Shown: positions 34,154 through 43,743, counted from the stretch's first letter. The stretch is DNA of 64,000 nucleotides from Pseudodesulfovibrio thermohalotolerans (GCF_021353295.2 NZ_CP120635.1:2931501-2995500); one strand, 5' to 3'. The notes: a model not told the origin generated them from the sequence alone. Program-made: numbers and translations.

Positions 34154-34603
34154 CTATTCCGGCCGCACGAAGGTCAGGGCGTTCGCCGTGCAGCCGACAA
34201 CGCAGGCAGGTGTGCCACCGGCATCCACTCTGTCCGCGCAGAAATCACATTTCATAATCTTGCCGGTGGCGTCGTTGAACACCGGCACGGTCCACGGACA
34301 GGCGTCGATGCAGGCCTTGCAGCCGTCGCACTTGTCCATATCGACCAAAACCAGCCCGTCCTCGCGCTTGTACATGGCCCCGGTGGGACATGCGCTCACG
34401 CATTCGGGTTTCTTGCAGTGCCGACAGTTAAGGTACTTCAGCTTTGCCGAAGGCTTGCCGTCTTTGTCGGCGATGGGTCCCTCGGCTTCAAGCCGATTGA
34501 GGGAAATCCCAGCGGGCACCTTGTTCTTCACCTTGCAGTGAACCAGACAGGCGTTGCACGCGATGCACCGCTTTTTGTCGAATTTAATTCTATAACCAGC
34601 CAT
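34154..34603 (-). CDS. Four-cluster 4Fe-4S ferredoxin subunit of a molybdopterin oxidoreductase
   Basis: A 149-residue electron-transfer subunit like PhsB/PsrB/DmsB. Four cysteine groups are visible: CIACNACLVHC, CRHCKKPECVSACPTGA, CDGCKACIDACPW and CDFCADRVDAGGTPACVVGCT. It is divergent from the molybdopterin subunit gene at 34875, with which it should form a complex. No Tat signal is present, and no membrane anchor gene is nearby. The start at 34603 has GAGGTGG just upstream; the frame is open further but without a start signal. Confidence 0.9.
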   Translation of the reverse strand: MAGYRIKFDKKRCIACNACLVHCKVKNKVPAGISLNRLEAEGPIADKDGKPSAKLKYLNCRHCKKPECVSACPTGAMYKREDGLVLVDMDKCDGCKACIDACPWTVPVFNDATGKIMKCDFCADRVDAGGTPACVVGCTANALTFVRPE

Positions 34604-34874
34604 TTTCCACCTCTGCAGACTAGGATTTGGGCGCGCAGTCTTGTTAGTAGTCCAGGATTTGATGAAAAATCCCGACTTGGTCAACAACGTTCCATCTTGT
34701 GATATATTTCGCAAACAAAACTTATCATAACCCCTTTTTTTCTCCGATTGAAACAAAAATCATGTTATTAATTTCACATTCCGGGTATATGTTGCCCAGG
34801 GTTGACCGGAGCGCCTATGTTCCAACCGAATCAAAAAGCGCGCAGAATCATCACTGTCTGTACAGGAGGAGTGT

Positions 34875-36965
34875 ATGGGTAAGGAATATGTAAAGAGCAT
34901 TTGCGGAATGTGCTCGGTCAGATGCCCCATTGAAGTCGAGGTGATCGACGGGAAGGCCGAGTACATCCAGGGCAACCCCGATGCCCCCGGCATCATGGGC
35001 GCTCTGTGTCCGCGCGGCGCTGCCGGCACAGCTCTGACCTACGACGAAGATCGTCCGCAATACCCCATGGTTCGCACGGGCAAACGCGGCGAAGGCAAAT
35101 GGAAACGGGTGTCCTGGGATGAAGCCCTGGACTATGTGGCCGACGAGCTGACCCGCATCCAGGAAACCTACGGCAAGAATTCCGTTCTCTTTTCCGATCG
35201 CGGAGGCCCCTTCCGCGACTTCTACCGGGCTTTTCTGCGCGGCATAGGCACGGCCAACTACAACAACCACGACTCGGCCTGCGCACGCAACGTGCAAAAC
35301 GCGGCCCTGTCCGTGTTCGGATTCGGCCGCAAGGGCGTCTCCTACGACCTCAAGAACGCCAAACACGTGGTGCTCCAGCAGCGCAACATCTTCGAAGCCA
35401 TCAACGTGGCCGAAGTGAACAACCTGCTCAACGCCATGGGCAAGGGCTGCAAGCTGTCGGTCATCGACATCCGCGCCAACGTCCCCGCCACCAAGGCGGA
35501 CAACTTCTACATGATCCGGCCCGGCACCGACTACGCCTTCAACCTGGCCGTCATCAACGTCATTATTAATAATGAATTGTATGATAAGCAGTTCGTGGCC
35601 GACTGGGTCGAGGATTTCGACAAACTCGTCGAGTTCATCAAGCCCTACACCCCCGAGTGGGCCGAGGCCGAAACCGGCATCCCCGCGGCCGAACTGATCG
35701 ATTTCTGCAATCAACTGGCCGAGGCCGCTCCGAGCGTCCTCTGGCATCCGGGTTGGATGACTGCGCGCTACAACGACTCCTTCTACATGACCCGGACCAT
35801 CTACATCATCAACGCCCTGCTCGGCGCGATCGGCGCAAAGGGCGGACTGCCGTTCATGAACAAGCCCGGTGACGTGGGCGCCAAGGGTCTGAAGAGCTTC
35901 ATGCAGATCTATCCCAAGCCCGAAGGCAAGCGCGCCGACGGCGTGGGCTGGATGGACGGCCGCAAGCACTTCGACCAGGGCCCCGGCCTGGTTCACCTGG
36001 CCTACGAGGCCGCCGCCAGCGAGGAACCCTATCCCATCAAGGCTTACATCGCCCAGCGCCATGACCCGCTTATGGCCTTCCCCGACAAGGACGATGTCAA
36101 AGCCATGTGGGACGACATCGAGCTGCTGGTCTCCGCGACCTTCTCCTGGTCCGACACCGCCTGGTACGCCGACGTGGTCCTGCCCATCTCCCCCTATCTG
36201 GAACGGGACGAGATTCTCATGACCAAGAACGGCCCCAAGCCCGCCTTCCAGGTTCGCAAGCGCGCCATGCAGCCCGTCCACGACACCAAGGCCGTCTGGG
36301 AAATCTACGCCGGACTGGCCAAGCGCATGGGCCTCAAGGAACTCGACTACACCAACATCGAGGACATCTGGAAATTCCAGCTCGAAGGCACCGGCGTATC
36401 CATCGAGGACTTCGAGAAGACCGGCATCGTGCCCCTGGCCGACGAGCCCCTGTACAAGCCGGTCAAGGAAGGCTCCTTCAAGACCCCGTCCGGCAAGGTC
36501 CAGATCATCGACGCCAAGCTTGAAGCCGACGGCTTCCCCTCCCTCAAGCCCTACGAGGCTCCGGAGCGGCCGCCGGCGGACAAGTTCCGCATCACCTTCG
36601 GCCGCTGCGCCCTGCACACCCAGGGACACACCGTGAACAACTCGCTGCTCTTCGAGCAGATGCCCGAGAACGTTTTGTGGATCAACACCAAACGCGCCGA
36701 GGAACTCGGCATCGAGCAGGACGAGTACGTCAACGTGTCCAGCAACGGCTACACGGGCAAGATCAAGGCGTTCGTCACGGACTTCGTCCATCCCGAGGCC
36801 GTATTCATGATCCATGGTTTCGGCCACGACCTGCCGTGTGAAACCCGTGCCAAGGGCATGGGAGCCGCCGACAACCTGCTCATGCCCAAGGGCATCAAGA
36901 AGTGGGACCGCTGCGGCGGAGCCGTCGCCATGCAGGAACACTTCGTCTCCGTTTCCAAGGCATAA
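34875..36965 (+). CDS. Molybdopterin oxidoreductase, polysulfide/thiosulfate reductase-like catalytic subunit
   Basis: 696 residues of the DMSO reductase superfamily. The N-terminal 4Fe-4S motif is CGMCSVRCPIEVEV with the fourth Cys in ALCPRGAAG. The probable molybdenum-ligand Cys is in NHDSACARNVQ. Guanine-dinucleotide binding parts follow, and the C-terminal barrel includes GRCALHTQGHTVNN. The protein begins directly with MGKEYVKSICG: there is no twin-arginine signal, unlike PhsA or PsrA, so the enzyme should be cytoplasmic unless it is carried by a partner. A good AGGAGGAG precedes the ATG, and a strong terminator follows. The substrate is not certain. Confidence 0.88.
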   Translation: MGKEYVKSICGMCSVRCPIEVEVIDGKAEYIQGNPDAPGIMGALCPRGAAGTALTYDEDRPQYPMVRTGKRGEGKWKRVSWDEALDYVADELTRIQETYGKNSVLFSDRGGPFRDFYRAFLRGIGTANYNNHDSACARNVQNAALSVFGFGRKGVSYDLKNAKHVVLQQRNIFEAINVAEVNNLLNAMGKGCKLSVIDIRANVPATKADNFYMIRPGTDYAFNLAVINVIINNELYDKQFVADWVEDFDKLVEFIKPYTPEWAEAETGIPAAELIDFCNQLAEAAPSVLWHPGWMTARYNDSFYMTRTIYIINALLGAIGAKGGLPFMNKPGDVGAKGLKSFMQIYPKPEGKRADGVGWMDGRKHFDQGPGLVHLAYEAAASEEPYPIKAYIAQRHDPLMAFPDKDDVKAMWDDIELLVSATFSWSDTAWYADVVLPISPYLERDEILMTKNGPKPAFQVRKRAMQPVHDTKAVWEIYAGLAKRMGLKELDYTNIEDIWKFQLEGTGVSIEDFEKTGIVPLADEPLYKPVKEGSFKTPSGKVQIIDAKLEADGFPSLKPYEAPERPPADKFRITFGRCALHTQGHTVNNSLLFEQMPENVLWINTKRAEELGIEQDEYVNVSSNGYTGKIKAFVTDFVHPEAVFMIHGFGHDLPCETRAKGMGAADNLLMPKGIKKWDRCGGAVAMQEHFVSVSKA

Positions 36966-36991
36966 CTGCCATCACCCCCATACCCTGAAGA

Positions 36992-37023
36992 GACCGGCAG
37001 CAGCCCCCGCTGCCGGTCTTTTC
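36992..37023 (+). terminator. Rho-independent terminator of the molybdopterin oxidoreductase gene
   Basis: GACCGGCAGC (36992-37001) and GCTGCCGGTC (37009-37018) form a 10-bp stem with a 7-base loop, followed by TTTTC. Confidence 0.93.
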
Positions 37024-37062
37024 TTGTCTGGAAAGATCACCGAGAACGGGAATCTTCAGACG

Positions 37063-37098
37063 CAAAAAAAGGGCGGTCCGCCAAGACCGCCCCTTTTG
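37063..37098 (-). terminator. Terminator of the phosphomannomutase gene
   Basis: GGGCGGTC (37071-37078) pairs with GACCGCCC (37085-37092). On the minus strand seven T follow; on the plus strand four T follow, so it may work both ways. Confidence 0.92.
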
Positions 37099-37119
37099 CA
37101 ATTTGCAGGGATGAAACGC

Positions 37120-38478
37120 CTAGCCTTCGGCTATCCAGGCATGGAGCTTTTCCTCGAACATGGCCCTGATCTCCTCAAGCCGCTCAGGCGTCTCCGCTTC
37201 GAAACGGAGTACGAGGACAGGCTGGGTGTTGGAGGCGCGGATAAGCCCCCAGCCGTCGGGAAAGACGGCGCGCACGCCGTCGATGTCGATGGCGTCGAAT
37301 TTCGAGCTGAAGTATTCGACGGCCTTGCCCACCACGGTCTCCTTGAGGGCTTCCGGGCAATCCACACGGATTTCCGGCGTGGACCAGGTTCTGGGCCAGT
37401 CGAGCTGTTCGCTCATGGGCTTGTCGGACCGGGAAAGAATCTCGACCATGCGCAAAGCCGCGTAGGTGGCGTCGTCGAAACCGTAATAGCGGTCGGCGAA
37501 AAACATGTGACCGGACATCTCGCCCGCGAACTTGGCCCCGATCTCGCGCATACGCGCCTTGATGAGGGAGTGGCCGGTCTTCCACATGACCGCGTCGCCG
37601 CCGTGGGCCTTGATGTCCTCATACATGAGATAGGAACACTTGACCTCGCCTATGATGGATGCGCCGGGGAAGGACTTGAGGATGTCCCGCGCATAGATCG
37701 CCACGAGCTGGTCGCCAAAGAGCAGGCCGCCCTTTTCGGTGACCACGCCGATGCGGTCGCCGTCGCCGTCCAGGCCGATGCCGATGTCGGCCTTTTCCCT
37801 GAGCACGGCCTCCTGCAGGGCGGTCATGTTCTTCTCCACCACCGGGTCGGGATGGTGATTCGGGAAATCGCCGTCAGGCTCGCAGTACAGGCGAATCACT
37901 TCGGCCCCGGCCTTTTCCAGGGCGTCGGCGGTGAGGTTGCCGCCCGTGCCGTTGCCACCGTCCACCACGACCTTGAGCGGCCGCGCAAAGGTCACGTCTC
38001 CGGCCAGCTCGTCCACGTATCGATCGAGAATGTCCTCATGGCGCACGGTTCCCTCGCCCTGGGGGAAATTCCCCTCCTCCATGAGATCATAAATGTCCTG
38101 AATGGCCTCGGAGTGGATGGTGCTGATTCCCTGCCAGACCTTGAACCCATTGTATTCCGAAGGGTTGTGACTGGCAGTAATCATCACGCCCGCAGTCTCG
38201 CCGGACTTGGTCACCGCCCAGTAAAAGGCCGGGGACGAGACTTGGCCGATGGCGATGACGTCGACGCCCGTTTCGTTCAGGCCGCGCGCCAGGGCCTCCG
38301 CATAGCCGGGTGAGGAATGACGGCAATCGTGGCCGACCACGGCGGTCGCGGAGCCGCGCTCCAGAAAATACCGGCCGCAGGCGCGGCCCAGCCGCTCGAC
38401 CCACTCCTCGTCGAAATCCCTGTCCACCACACCGCGAATGTCGTAGGTCCTGAATACTTCTCGCGTGATCGGCTTCAT
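37120..38478 (-). CDS. Phosphomannomutase/phosphoglucomutase
   Basis: A 452-residue alpha-D-phosphohexomutase of the AlgC/ManB type. It interconverts hexose 1- and 6-phosphates for envelope polysaccharide synthesis. Seen are the N-terminal FRTYDIRGVVDRDF, the phosphoserine loop GVMITASHNPSEYNGFK, the metal loop LDGDGDRIGVV, the sugar-binding EMSGHMFF, and the phosphate-binding RASNTQPVLVLRFEA near the C-terminus. The start at 38478 has GGGAGG 7 bases upstream. It stands alone with its own terminator. Confidence 0.95.
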   Translation of the reverse strand: MKPITREVFRTYDIRGVVDRDFDEEWVERLGRACGRYFLERGSATAVVGHDCRHSSPGYAEALARGLNETGVDVIAIGQVSSPAFYWAVTKSGETAGVMITASHNPSEYNGFKVWQGISTIHSEAIQDIYDLMEEGNFPQGEGTVRHEDILDRYVDELAGDVTFARPLKVVVDGGNGTGGNLTADALEKAGAEVIRLYCEPDGDFPNHHPDPVVEKNMTALQEAVLREKADIGIGLDGDGDRIGVVTEKGGLLFGDQLVAIYARDILKSFPGASIIGEVKCSYLMYEDIKAHGGDAVMWKTGHSLIKARMREIGAKFAGEMSGHMFFADRYYGFDDATYAALRMVEILSRSDKPMSEQLDWPRTWSTPEIRVDCPEALKETVVGKAVEYFSSKFDAIDIDGVRAVFPDGWGLIRASNTQPVLVLRFEAETPERLEEIRAMFEEKLHAWIAEG

Positions 38479-38705
38479 GTGTATTCCTCCCTGCCCGTGG
38501 AGCCGGGCAATCGGTCTTGTCTCGGTTATCCCGGCCACAAGGGCCGGAAGGCTGTTCATTCCATGAACGGGTGCCGCCGGGATTCCCCGATCCGACCGTC
38601 ATCGGCCGGTACGCGTCCCGCTTCCTCTCATCGTATATAGACATTTTCCCGGAAATTCCACCGGAACGCCCACGGCTTCGACACACAATCGTCACCAAAT
38701 GCCCA

Positions 38706-38733
38706 TTGACATATCCGCATAGGCGGATATTTA
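38706..38733 (+). promoter_or_regulatory. ars promoter with palindromic operator
   Basis: TTGACA at 38706-38711 and TATTTA at 38728-38733 form a sigma-70 promoter with a 16-base spacer. The perfect palindrome ATATCCGC-ATAG-GCGGATAT (38711-38730) fills the spacer, the expected place for an ArsR repressor. Transcription would begin near 38740, at the arsR ATG. Confidence 0.8.
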
Positions 38734-38740
38734 TTTCCCC

Positions 38741-39088
38741 ATGGAACAACTCGCGAAGCGATTCAAGGGACTCTGCGACCCCACACGCCTGCGGATCATA
38801 CGGCTGCTAGACCATGGCGAGCTGTGCGTCTGCGACCTGATGGCCGCCCTCGACCTGCCCCAGTCCACGGTCTCCCGGCACATGTCCTTCCTGCGCAAGG
38901 GAGATTGGGTGAACAGCCGCCGCAAGGGCAAGTGGGTCTACTACACGCTGGCCAAGCCGCAGGGCGAAATCCAAAATCAGGTGCTGTCGGCCCTGAAACG
39001 GCACCTGCCCGCATTGGAACAGGCGCAACAGGACCACGCCCGGCTCATGGAGCACCTGGCGAACAAAATCCCTAAAACCTGCTCGTAA
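38741..39088 (+). CDS. arsR: ArsR-family arsenic-responsive repressor
   Basis: A 115-residue winged-helix repressor: [20 protein letters not shown], metal-binding ELCVCDL (Cys29, Cys31), recognition helix [13 protein letters not shown] and wing [14 protein letters not shown]. It should bind the palindrome just upstream and release it with arsenite. First gene of an arsR-acr3-arsC operon. No ribosome binding site precedes the ATG, and the predicted transcription start is next to it, so translation may be leaderless. Confidence 0.93.
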   Translation: MEQLAKRFKGLCDPTRLRIIRLLDHGELCVCDLMAALDLPQSTVSRHMSFLRKGDWVNSRRKGKWVYYTLAKPQGEIQNQVLSALKRHLPALEQAQQDHARLMEHLANKIPKTCS

Positions 39089-39107
39089 ACGGCAAAGGAG
39101 CGACCAT

Positions 39108-40211
39108 ATGACCGAAACCGCCACGAAAAAGCTTTCCTTCCTGGACCGCTACCTGACGCTGTGGATATTCCTGGCCATGTTCGTCGGCGTGGGCTGCGGC
39201 TACCTCTTCCCCGACGTGAAGCGGGTTGTGAACGCCTTTCAGGTGGGGACCACCAACATCCCCATCGCCATCGGCCTGATCCTGATGATGTATCCGCCCC
39301 TGGCCAAGGTCCGATACGAAGAGCTGGGCAAGGTCTTCCGCAACTACCGGGTGCTCGCTCTTTCCCTGGTTCAGAACTGGATCATCGGGCCGGTGCTCAT
39401 GTTCGGCCTTGCCGTGACCTTTCTGTCCGGACACCACGACTACATGGTCGGTCTGATCCTCATCGGCCTGGCCCGATGCATCGCCATGGTCATCGTCTGG
39501 AACGACCTTGCCGACGGCGATTCCGAATACTGCGCCGGGCTGGTGGCCTTCAACTCCCTGTTCCAGGTCCTTTTCTTCTCCCTGTACGCCTATGTCTTCA
39601 TCACTATCCTGCCCGGCTGGTTCGGGCTGGAAGGCGTGGTGGTGGACATATCCATGGGCCAGATCGCCGAGAGCGTGTCGATCTACCTGGGCATCCCGTT
39701 CGTGGCGGGCATGGTCTCGCGGTTCATCGGCCTCAAGACCAAGGGACGGGAGTGGTACGAGACGGTCTTCATCCCCAAGATCAGCCCGCTGACCCTCATC
39801 TTCCTGCTCTTCACCATCCTCGTCATGTTCTCCCTCAAGGGCGACAGGGTCGTGGCCCTGCCCCTGGACGTCATCCGCATCGCCATCCCCCTGACCATCT
39901 ACTTCCTGGTCATGTTCCTGGTCTCCTTCTACCTGTCCTGGAAGATGGACGCCACGTACGAGCAGACGGCCACCCTGAGCTTCACCGCGGCCTCCAACAA
40001 CTTCGAGTTGGCCATCGCCGTGGCCATCGCGGTCTTCGGCATCGACTCGGGCGAAGCCTTCGCAGCGGTCATCGGCCCCCTGGTGGAAGTCCCGGTCCTT
40101 ATCGGGCTGGTCAACGTGGCCGTGCGCTTCAAGCACCGCTACTTCCCCCATGCCAAGGAAACCCTCGGCGGCGTCTGTCATGTCCGCCGCGCACCATCCA
40201 AAACCAGCTAG
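39108..40211 (+). CDS. acr3: Acr3 family arsenite efflux permease
   Basis: A 367-residue membrane carrier with ten predicted helices. Typical segments are [56 protein letters not shown] (with the conserved Cys) and [19 protein letters not shown]. It expels arsenite with proton exchange. AAAGGAG is upstream of the ATG, and the gene is 19 bases after arsR. Confidence 0.95.
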   Translation: MTETATKKLSFLDRYLTLWIFLAMFVGVGCGYLFPDVKRVVNAFQVGTTNIPIAIGLILMMYPPLAKVRYEELGKVFRNYRVLALSLVQNWIIGPVLMFGLAVTFLSGHHDYMVGLILIGLARCIAMVIVWNDLADGDSEYCAGLVAFNSLFQVLFFSLYAYVFITILPGWFGLEGVVVDISMGQIAESVSIYLGIPFVAGMVSRFIGLKTKGREWYETVFIPKISPLTLIFLLFTILVMFSLKGDRVVALPLDVIRIAIPLTIYFLVMFLVSFYLSWKMDATYEQTATLSFTAASNNFELAIAVAIAVFGIDSGEAFAAVIGPLVEVPVLIGLVNVAVRFKHRYFPHAKETLGGVCHVRRAPSKTS

Positions 40212-40220
40212 GAGAACAAA

Positions 40221-40655
40221 ATGAACATACTGTTTCTCTGCACCGGCAACTCGTGCCGAAGCCAGATGGCCGAAGGTTGGGCCAAGACGCTCAAATCCGG
40301 CGAATTCACAGCATGGTCCGCAGGCGTCGAGACGCACGGACTCAACCCGCTGGCCGTGCGGGTCATGGCCGAGGCGGGCGTGGACATCTCCGGCCAGACG
40401 TCAAAACTGGTCACGGATCTGCCGGTGGACACGGAGTTCGACTACGTGGTCACGGTCTGCGGGCACGCCAATGAGAACTGCCCCTACTTCCCGGCCAAGA
40501 CGCGGGTGGTTCACATCGGTTTCGACGACCCGCCGTCCCTTGCCCTGTCCATGACCGACGAAGAAGAAATCCTGGCCGTGTACCGCCGCGTCCGCGACGA
40601 GATAAAGGCATTTGTCGAGGGGTTGCCGGGCTCGCTTGAAACCGAGGCATCGTAA
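40221..40655 (+). CDS. arsC: ArsC arsenate reductase, thioredoxin-linked low-molecular-weight phosphatase type
   Basis: A 144-residue enzyme reducing arsenate to arsenite for Acr3 export. The P-loop is LCTGNSCRSQMAEGW with the nucleophilic Cys, and the second cysteine pair lies in VTVCGHANENCPYFP, matching the Cys10-Cys82-Cys89 relay of thioredoxin-coupled ArsC. GFDDPP holds the catalytic Asp. It lies 9 bases after acr3 and ends shortly before a terminator. Confidence 0.95.
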   Translation: MNILFLCTGNSCRSQMAEGWAKTLKSGEFTAWSAGVETHGLNPLAVRVMAEAGVDISGQTSKLVTDLPVDTEFDYVVTVCGHANENCPYFPAKTRVVHIGFDDPPSLALSMTDEEEILAVYRRVRDEIKAFVEGLPGSLETEAS

Positions 40656-40690
40656 CACGCCGGTAGGTAAAACGGCCCGACAAAACCACG

Positions 40691-40728
40691 AAACGCGCGT
40701 TCGGCAGTTCTCAGCCGGACGCGCGTTT
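40691..40728 (+). terminator. Bidirectional terminator after the ars operon
   Basis: AAACGCGCGT-TCGGC and GCCGG-ACGCGCGTTTT form a stem of about 15 bp with one mismatch and an 8-base loop. It also lies just beyond the stop of the convergent kinase gene. Confidence 0.88.
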
Positions 40729-40751
40729 TCATCAAAAAAGCGGGATGATCC

Positions 40752-41879
40752 TCAGCGGACGCGTTGGGGCAGAATCACATGCACGGAAGTGACGCCTTCG
40801 GTGGAGGTGTCCAGCCGAATGGTCCCGCCGTGCGCCCGGGCCACAAGCATGGCCGAATAGGCACCCAGCCCCTGCCCGCCCGGCTTGCCCGCGGTGGAAT
40901 ATTTTTCGAAGAAGGAATCCCGGACTTCCGGGGGAACCTCGCCGGTGTTGCGGATATCGATGGTCACCACGCCGTCCCGGCATGCATGGCCGATGGACAC
41001 GACCCCGCCTCGCGGCGACCCTTCCAGGGCGTTGCGGTAGAGGTTGGTCATCATGCTGAAGATGAGGACCTCGTCGCCGTCCATGAACCCCACCGACGTC
41101 GCATCACCGCCCGCCACCACGCGTGTGCCGATCTCACGGGAGCGGGCATACGCCTCCTGAAGGCTGAGAATGCGCCGCAGGAGCCTGGCCAGGTCGAAGG
41201 TGGACATCTCGGGCTCGAAAGTCCCGTCCTCAAGTCGCGGCAGGTCCACCGAAACCCGCAACATGCCGAGCATCTTGTAGCAAGCCTCTTCCACGGCTTC
41301 CAGAAGCTCCTCCTGGAAAGGGGTCAGGTTGCCCTCGGCCTGAAGCACCTTGGGCGCGGCCAAAATACCCGCCAGCGGAGTGCGCATGTCGTGCCGGAAC
41401 ATCCGGTCGAAGTCCTCGCGCATGGTTTGCGCCTCCTTGCGGGCGGAAATATCCCGCAGGGCGATCACGCGAAAGGTCTTTCCGTGACGATGAACAAGGC
41501 TTGGACGGATTTCGCAAGGGAAAGTGGTGCCGTCCTTGCGCAGGGCCACCGCCTCGCAAGGCTCGTCACACCCGCCACGAACGACGCCCAGAACCTGCTC
41601 GCGGCAGTCCTCGTGCACCCATTCAACGTCCGCACGCCCCAAGACCTCCTCGTCCGAGTAGCCGAACAGCCGTCTCGCGGCCCGGTTCTGACCGACGCAC
41701 ACGCCATTGTCGGAGAGTAACAAGGCCTCGAACGCAGCGTCCGACAGGGCTCTGTACAGCTCGTCTCCTGCCGGGCGAACGCAGTCGCCGCCCTCCCAGG
41801 TCAAGCTGGCCAACCTGGCGCGCACGTCCTGCAATTCCGCAAGAAGCTCCTCTCTGGATTTGTCGTCGTCAGACGGCAT
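40752..41879 (-). CDS. Soluble PAS-domain histidine kinase
   Basis: A 375-residue kinase without membrane segments. A short N-terminal coiled coil is followed by a PAS domain (about 45-160; ALLLSDNGVCVGQNRAARRLFGY), a HisKA domain with FRHDMRTPLAGIL, and an ATPase domain whose N-box is NLYRNALEG and whose G-boxes are modified (IRNTGEVPPEV, GQGLGAYSAML). It is an orphan: no receiver gene is adjacent. The start at 41879 has a GGGGGTGG before it; an ATG 15 bases upstream is possible. Confidence 0.85.
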   Translation of the reverse strand: MPSDDDKSREELLAELQDVRARLASLTWEGGDCVRPAGDELYRALSDAAFEALLLSDNGVCVGQNRAARRLFGYSDEEVLGRADVEWVHEDCREQVLGVVRGGCDEPCEAVALRKDGTTFPCEIRPSLVHRHGKTFRVIALRDISARKEAQTMREDFDRMFRHDMRTPLAGILAAPKVLQAEGNLTPFQEELLEAVEEACYKMLGMLRVSVDLPRLEDGTFEPEMSTFDLARLLRRILSLQEAYARSREIGTRVVAGGDATSVGFMDGDEVLIFSMMTNLYRNALEGSPRGGVVSIGHACRDGVVTIDIRNTGEVPPEVRDSFFEKYSTAGKPGGQGLGAYSAMLVARAHGGTIRLDTSTEGVTSVHVILPQRVR

Positions 41880-42522
41880 TCCACCCCCGATCATCGATAG
41901 GTAAATTCAATGGCTGTTCATATACCACATGTGTTTAAAAAATAGAATCCCGACAGCAGCTTCCGACCCAAAAAAAATCGGCAAACCTCATCTGTTCGAC
42001 GTCAGATACCCCTTCATTTCACCGCACAAAACAATGCCGAGAGAAAACACTTTAAACCATCTATTATTCGTGATTATCACCGAAAAAAACAATCCATATT
42101 CAAAATAAAAAATCAATTTTTGACATGATAAAGTTATTCCGCTAACCTATGTCTTCACAATTTGTCGATGCATATCCTTCAATGTTGTTTTAAAGTTGTA
42201 ACAAAAACTATCGTCGATAATACAGTATTAGATTGATTACTGCATTCGCAGCTCACTAGTGTAAGACGCTACTACATTACACTTTTACTGTATTACCATT
42301 GAAACAACATTAGAATCGACATAACAAACACACTACATGCCATCGACCTCGAAATGCCATAGCGGACCGGGAGCCCTGTCCGCACGTCGGCCTTGTGTCG
42401 CCACACCTTGCGGCCTCCGCGATCGGGTTCCCCTTTCCTGATTTCATTTCGACAATTGTTTTTTCAGACACTCCCTCCGTCCCGCGCGAAGGGAGCTCGT
42501 CGCCACTTTCAACGGAGTAAAT
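41880..42522 (+). promoter_or_regulatory. AT-rich regulatory gap upstream of proVWX
   Basis: No gene is visible in these 640 bases. Positions 41930-42320 are strongly AT-rich compared with the rest of the window. Palindromes are TAATACAGTATTA (42218-42230), with a partial copy TACTGTATTA at 42286-42295, and AGTGTAA-N12-TTACACT (42258-42283). This resembles the curved, multi-site leaders of osmotically controlled transporters. No confident promoter could be assigned. Confidence 0.5.
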
Positions 42523-43743
42523 ATGGGACAAATCAACGTAGAAAACCTTTACAAAATCTTTGGGAGCAAACCCAAAAAAGCCCTTGAGCTACTGAATAGC
42601 GGATACGACAAGGCCTCGGTCCTGGAAAAGACCGGCATGACTGTGGGCGTGAACAACGCTTCATTCTCCATCGAAGAAGGCGAAATTTTCGTCATCATGG
42701 GACTGTCCGGCTCGGGCAAATCCACGATGGTCCGGATGCTCAACCGGCTCATCGAACCGACAGCCGGACGCGTCGTGGTCAACGGCGAGGACGTGACCGC
42801 CATGACTGATGACGAATTGGTCAAATTCCGGCTGCACAACATGAGCATGGTCTTCCAGTCGTTCGCGCTCATGCCGCACCAAACCGTGCTGGACAACGCC
42901 GCCTTCGGCCTGGAGCTGGCCGGGGTGGACAAGGCCAAGCGCCACGAACGCGCCCGCGAGGCCCTGGAGCAAGTCGGCCTGGCAGGGTGGGAGGACCAAT
43001 ACCCCTCGCAACTGTCCGGCGGAATGCAACAACGAGTCGGCCTCGCCAGGGGGCTGGCGGTGGACCCGGAAATCCTGCTTATGGACGAGGCCTTCTCGGC
43101 TCTTGACCCGCTCATCCGCACCGAGATGCAGGACGAGCTGCTCAAGCTCCAAGAGGAACAACAGCGGACTATCGTGTTCATCTCCCACGACCTGGACGAG
43201 GCGCTTCGCATCGGCGACCGCATCGCCATCATGGAGGGCGGCAACGTCGTCCAGGTGGGCACGCCCGACGACATCCTGCAAAACCCCGCCAACGACTACG
43301 TGCGCGCCTTTTTCCGGGGCGTCGACCCCACCGGAGTCATCAGCGCGGGCGACATCGTCCGCGACTCGCACCCAACCATTGTCGTCACCAAAGGGGGCAG
43401 TCTGCGCACGGCGCACGAAATCCTGAGCGGCAGCGAGCTGGAATACGCCTATGTGACCGACTCCCGCCGTCACTTCCTCGGCGTGGTCTCCTCGGAAGGC
43501 ATCCGCAACGCCCTTGAGGCCGGACTGCCCGAGCAGCCCCTGAGCCAGGTCTACCTGCCCGAGGCGTGGACCGCGCACAAGGATGACTCCATGCAGGACA
43601 TCCTGCCGCAAGTGGCCGCCGCCATCTGGCCCATTCCGGTGGTTGACGATGACAACCGCTACCTCGGCGTGGTCTCCAAGAACCGATTCCTCAAGACCCT
43701 GCACAGGACTGAAAGCGTCCTTTCGGAAGGAGGTGCCGAATAA
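42523..43743 (+). CDS. proV: ProV, glycine betaine/proline ABC transporter ATPase
   Basis: A 406-residue ATPase: Walker A GLSGSGKST, signature LSGGMQQRVGLARGLA, Walker B ILLMDEAFSALDP, and a switch His in FISHDLDEAL. Two CBS domains follow (about 280-400), which in OpuA/ProV-type systems sense ionic strength. It starts with the ProV hallmark ENLYKIFG; GGAG lies five bases before the ATG. First gene of proVWX, sharing one base with proW. Confidence 0.96.
   Translation: MGQINVENLYKIFGSKPKKALELLNSGYDKASVLEKTGMTVGVNNASFSIEEGEIFVIMGLSGSGKSTMVRMLNRLIEPTAGRVVVNGEDVTAMTDDELVKFRLHNMSMVFQSFALMPHQTVLDNAAFGLELAGVDKAKRHERAREALEQVGLAGWEDQYPSQLSGGMQQRVGLARGLAVDPEILLMDEAFSALDPLIRTEMQDELLKLQEEQQRTIVFISHDLDEALRIGDRIAIMEGGNVVQVGTPDDILQNPANDYVRAFFRGVDPTGVISAGDIVRDSHPTIVVTKGGSLRTAHEILSGSELEYAYVTDSRRHFLGVVSSEGIRNALEAGLPEQPLSQVYLPEAWTAHKDDSMQDILPQVAAAIWPIPVVDDDNRYLGVVSKNRFLKTLHRTESVLSEGGAE

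Noticed and set aside
34851-36941. A 696-residue minus-strand frame opposite the molybdopterin oxidoreductase
   Set aside because: The plus strand encodes a well-conserved enzyme with cluster and cofactor motifs; the opposite frame is an open shadow due to GC-rich codon use.
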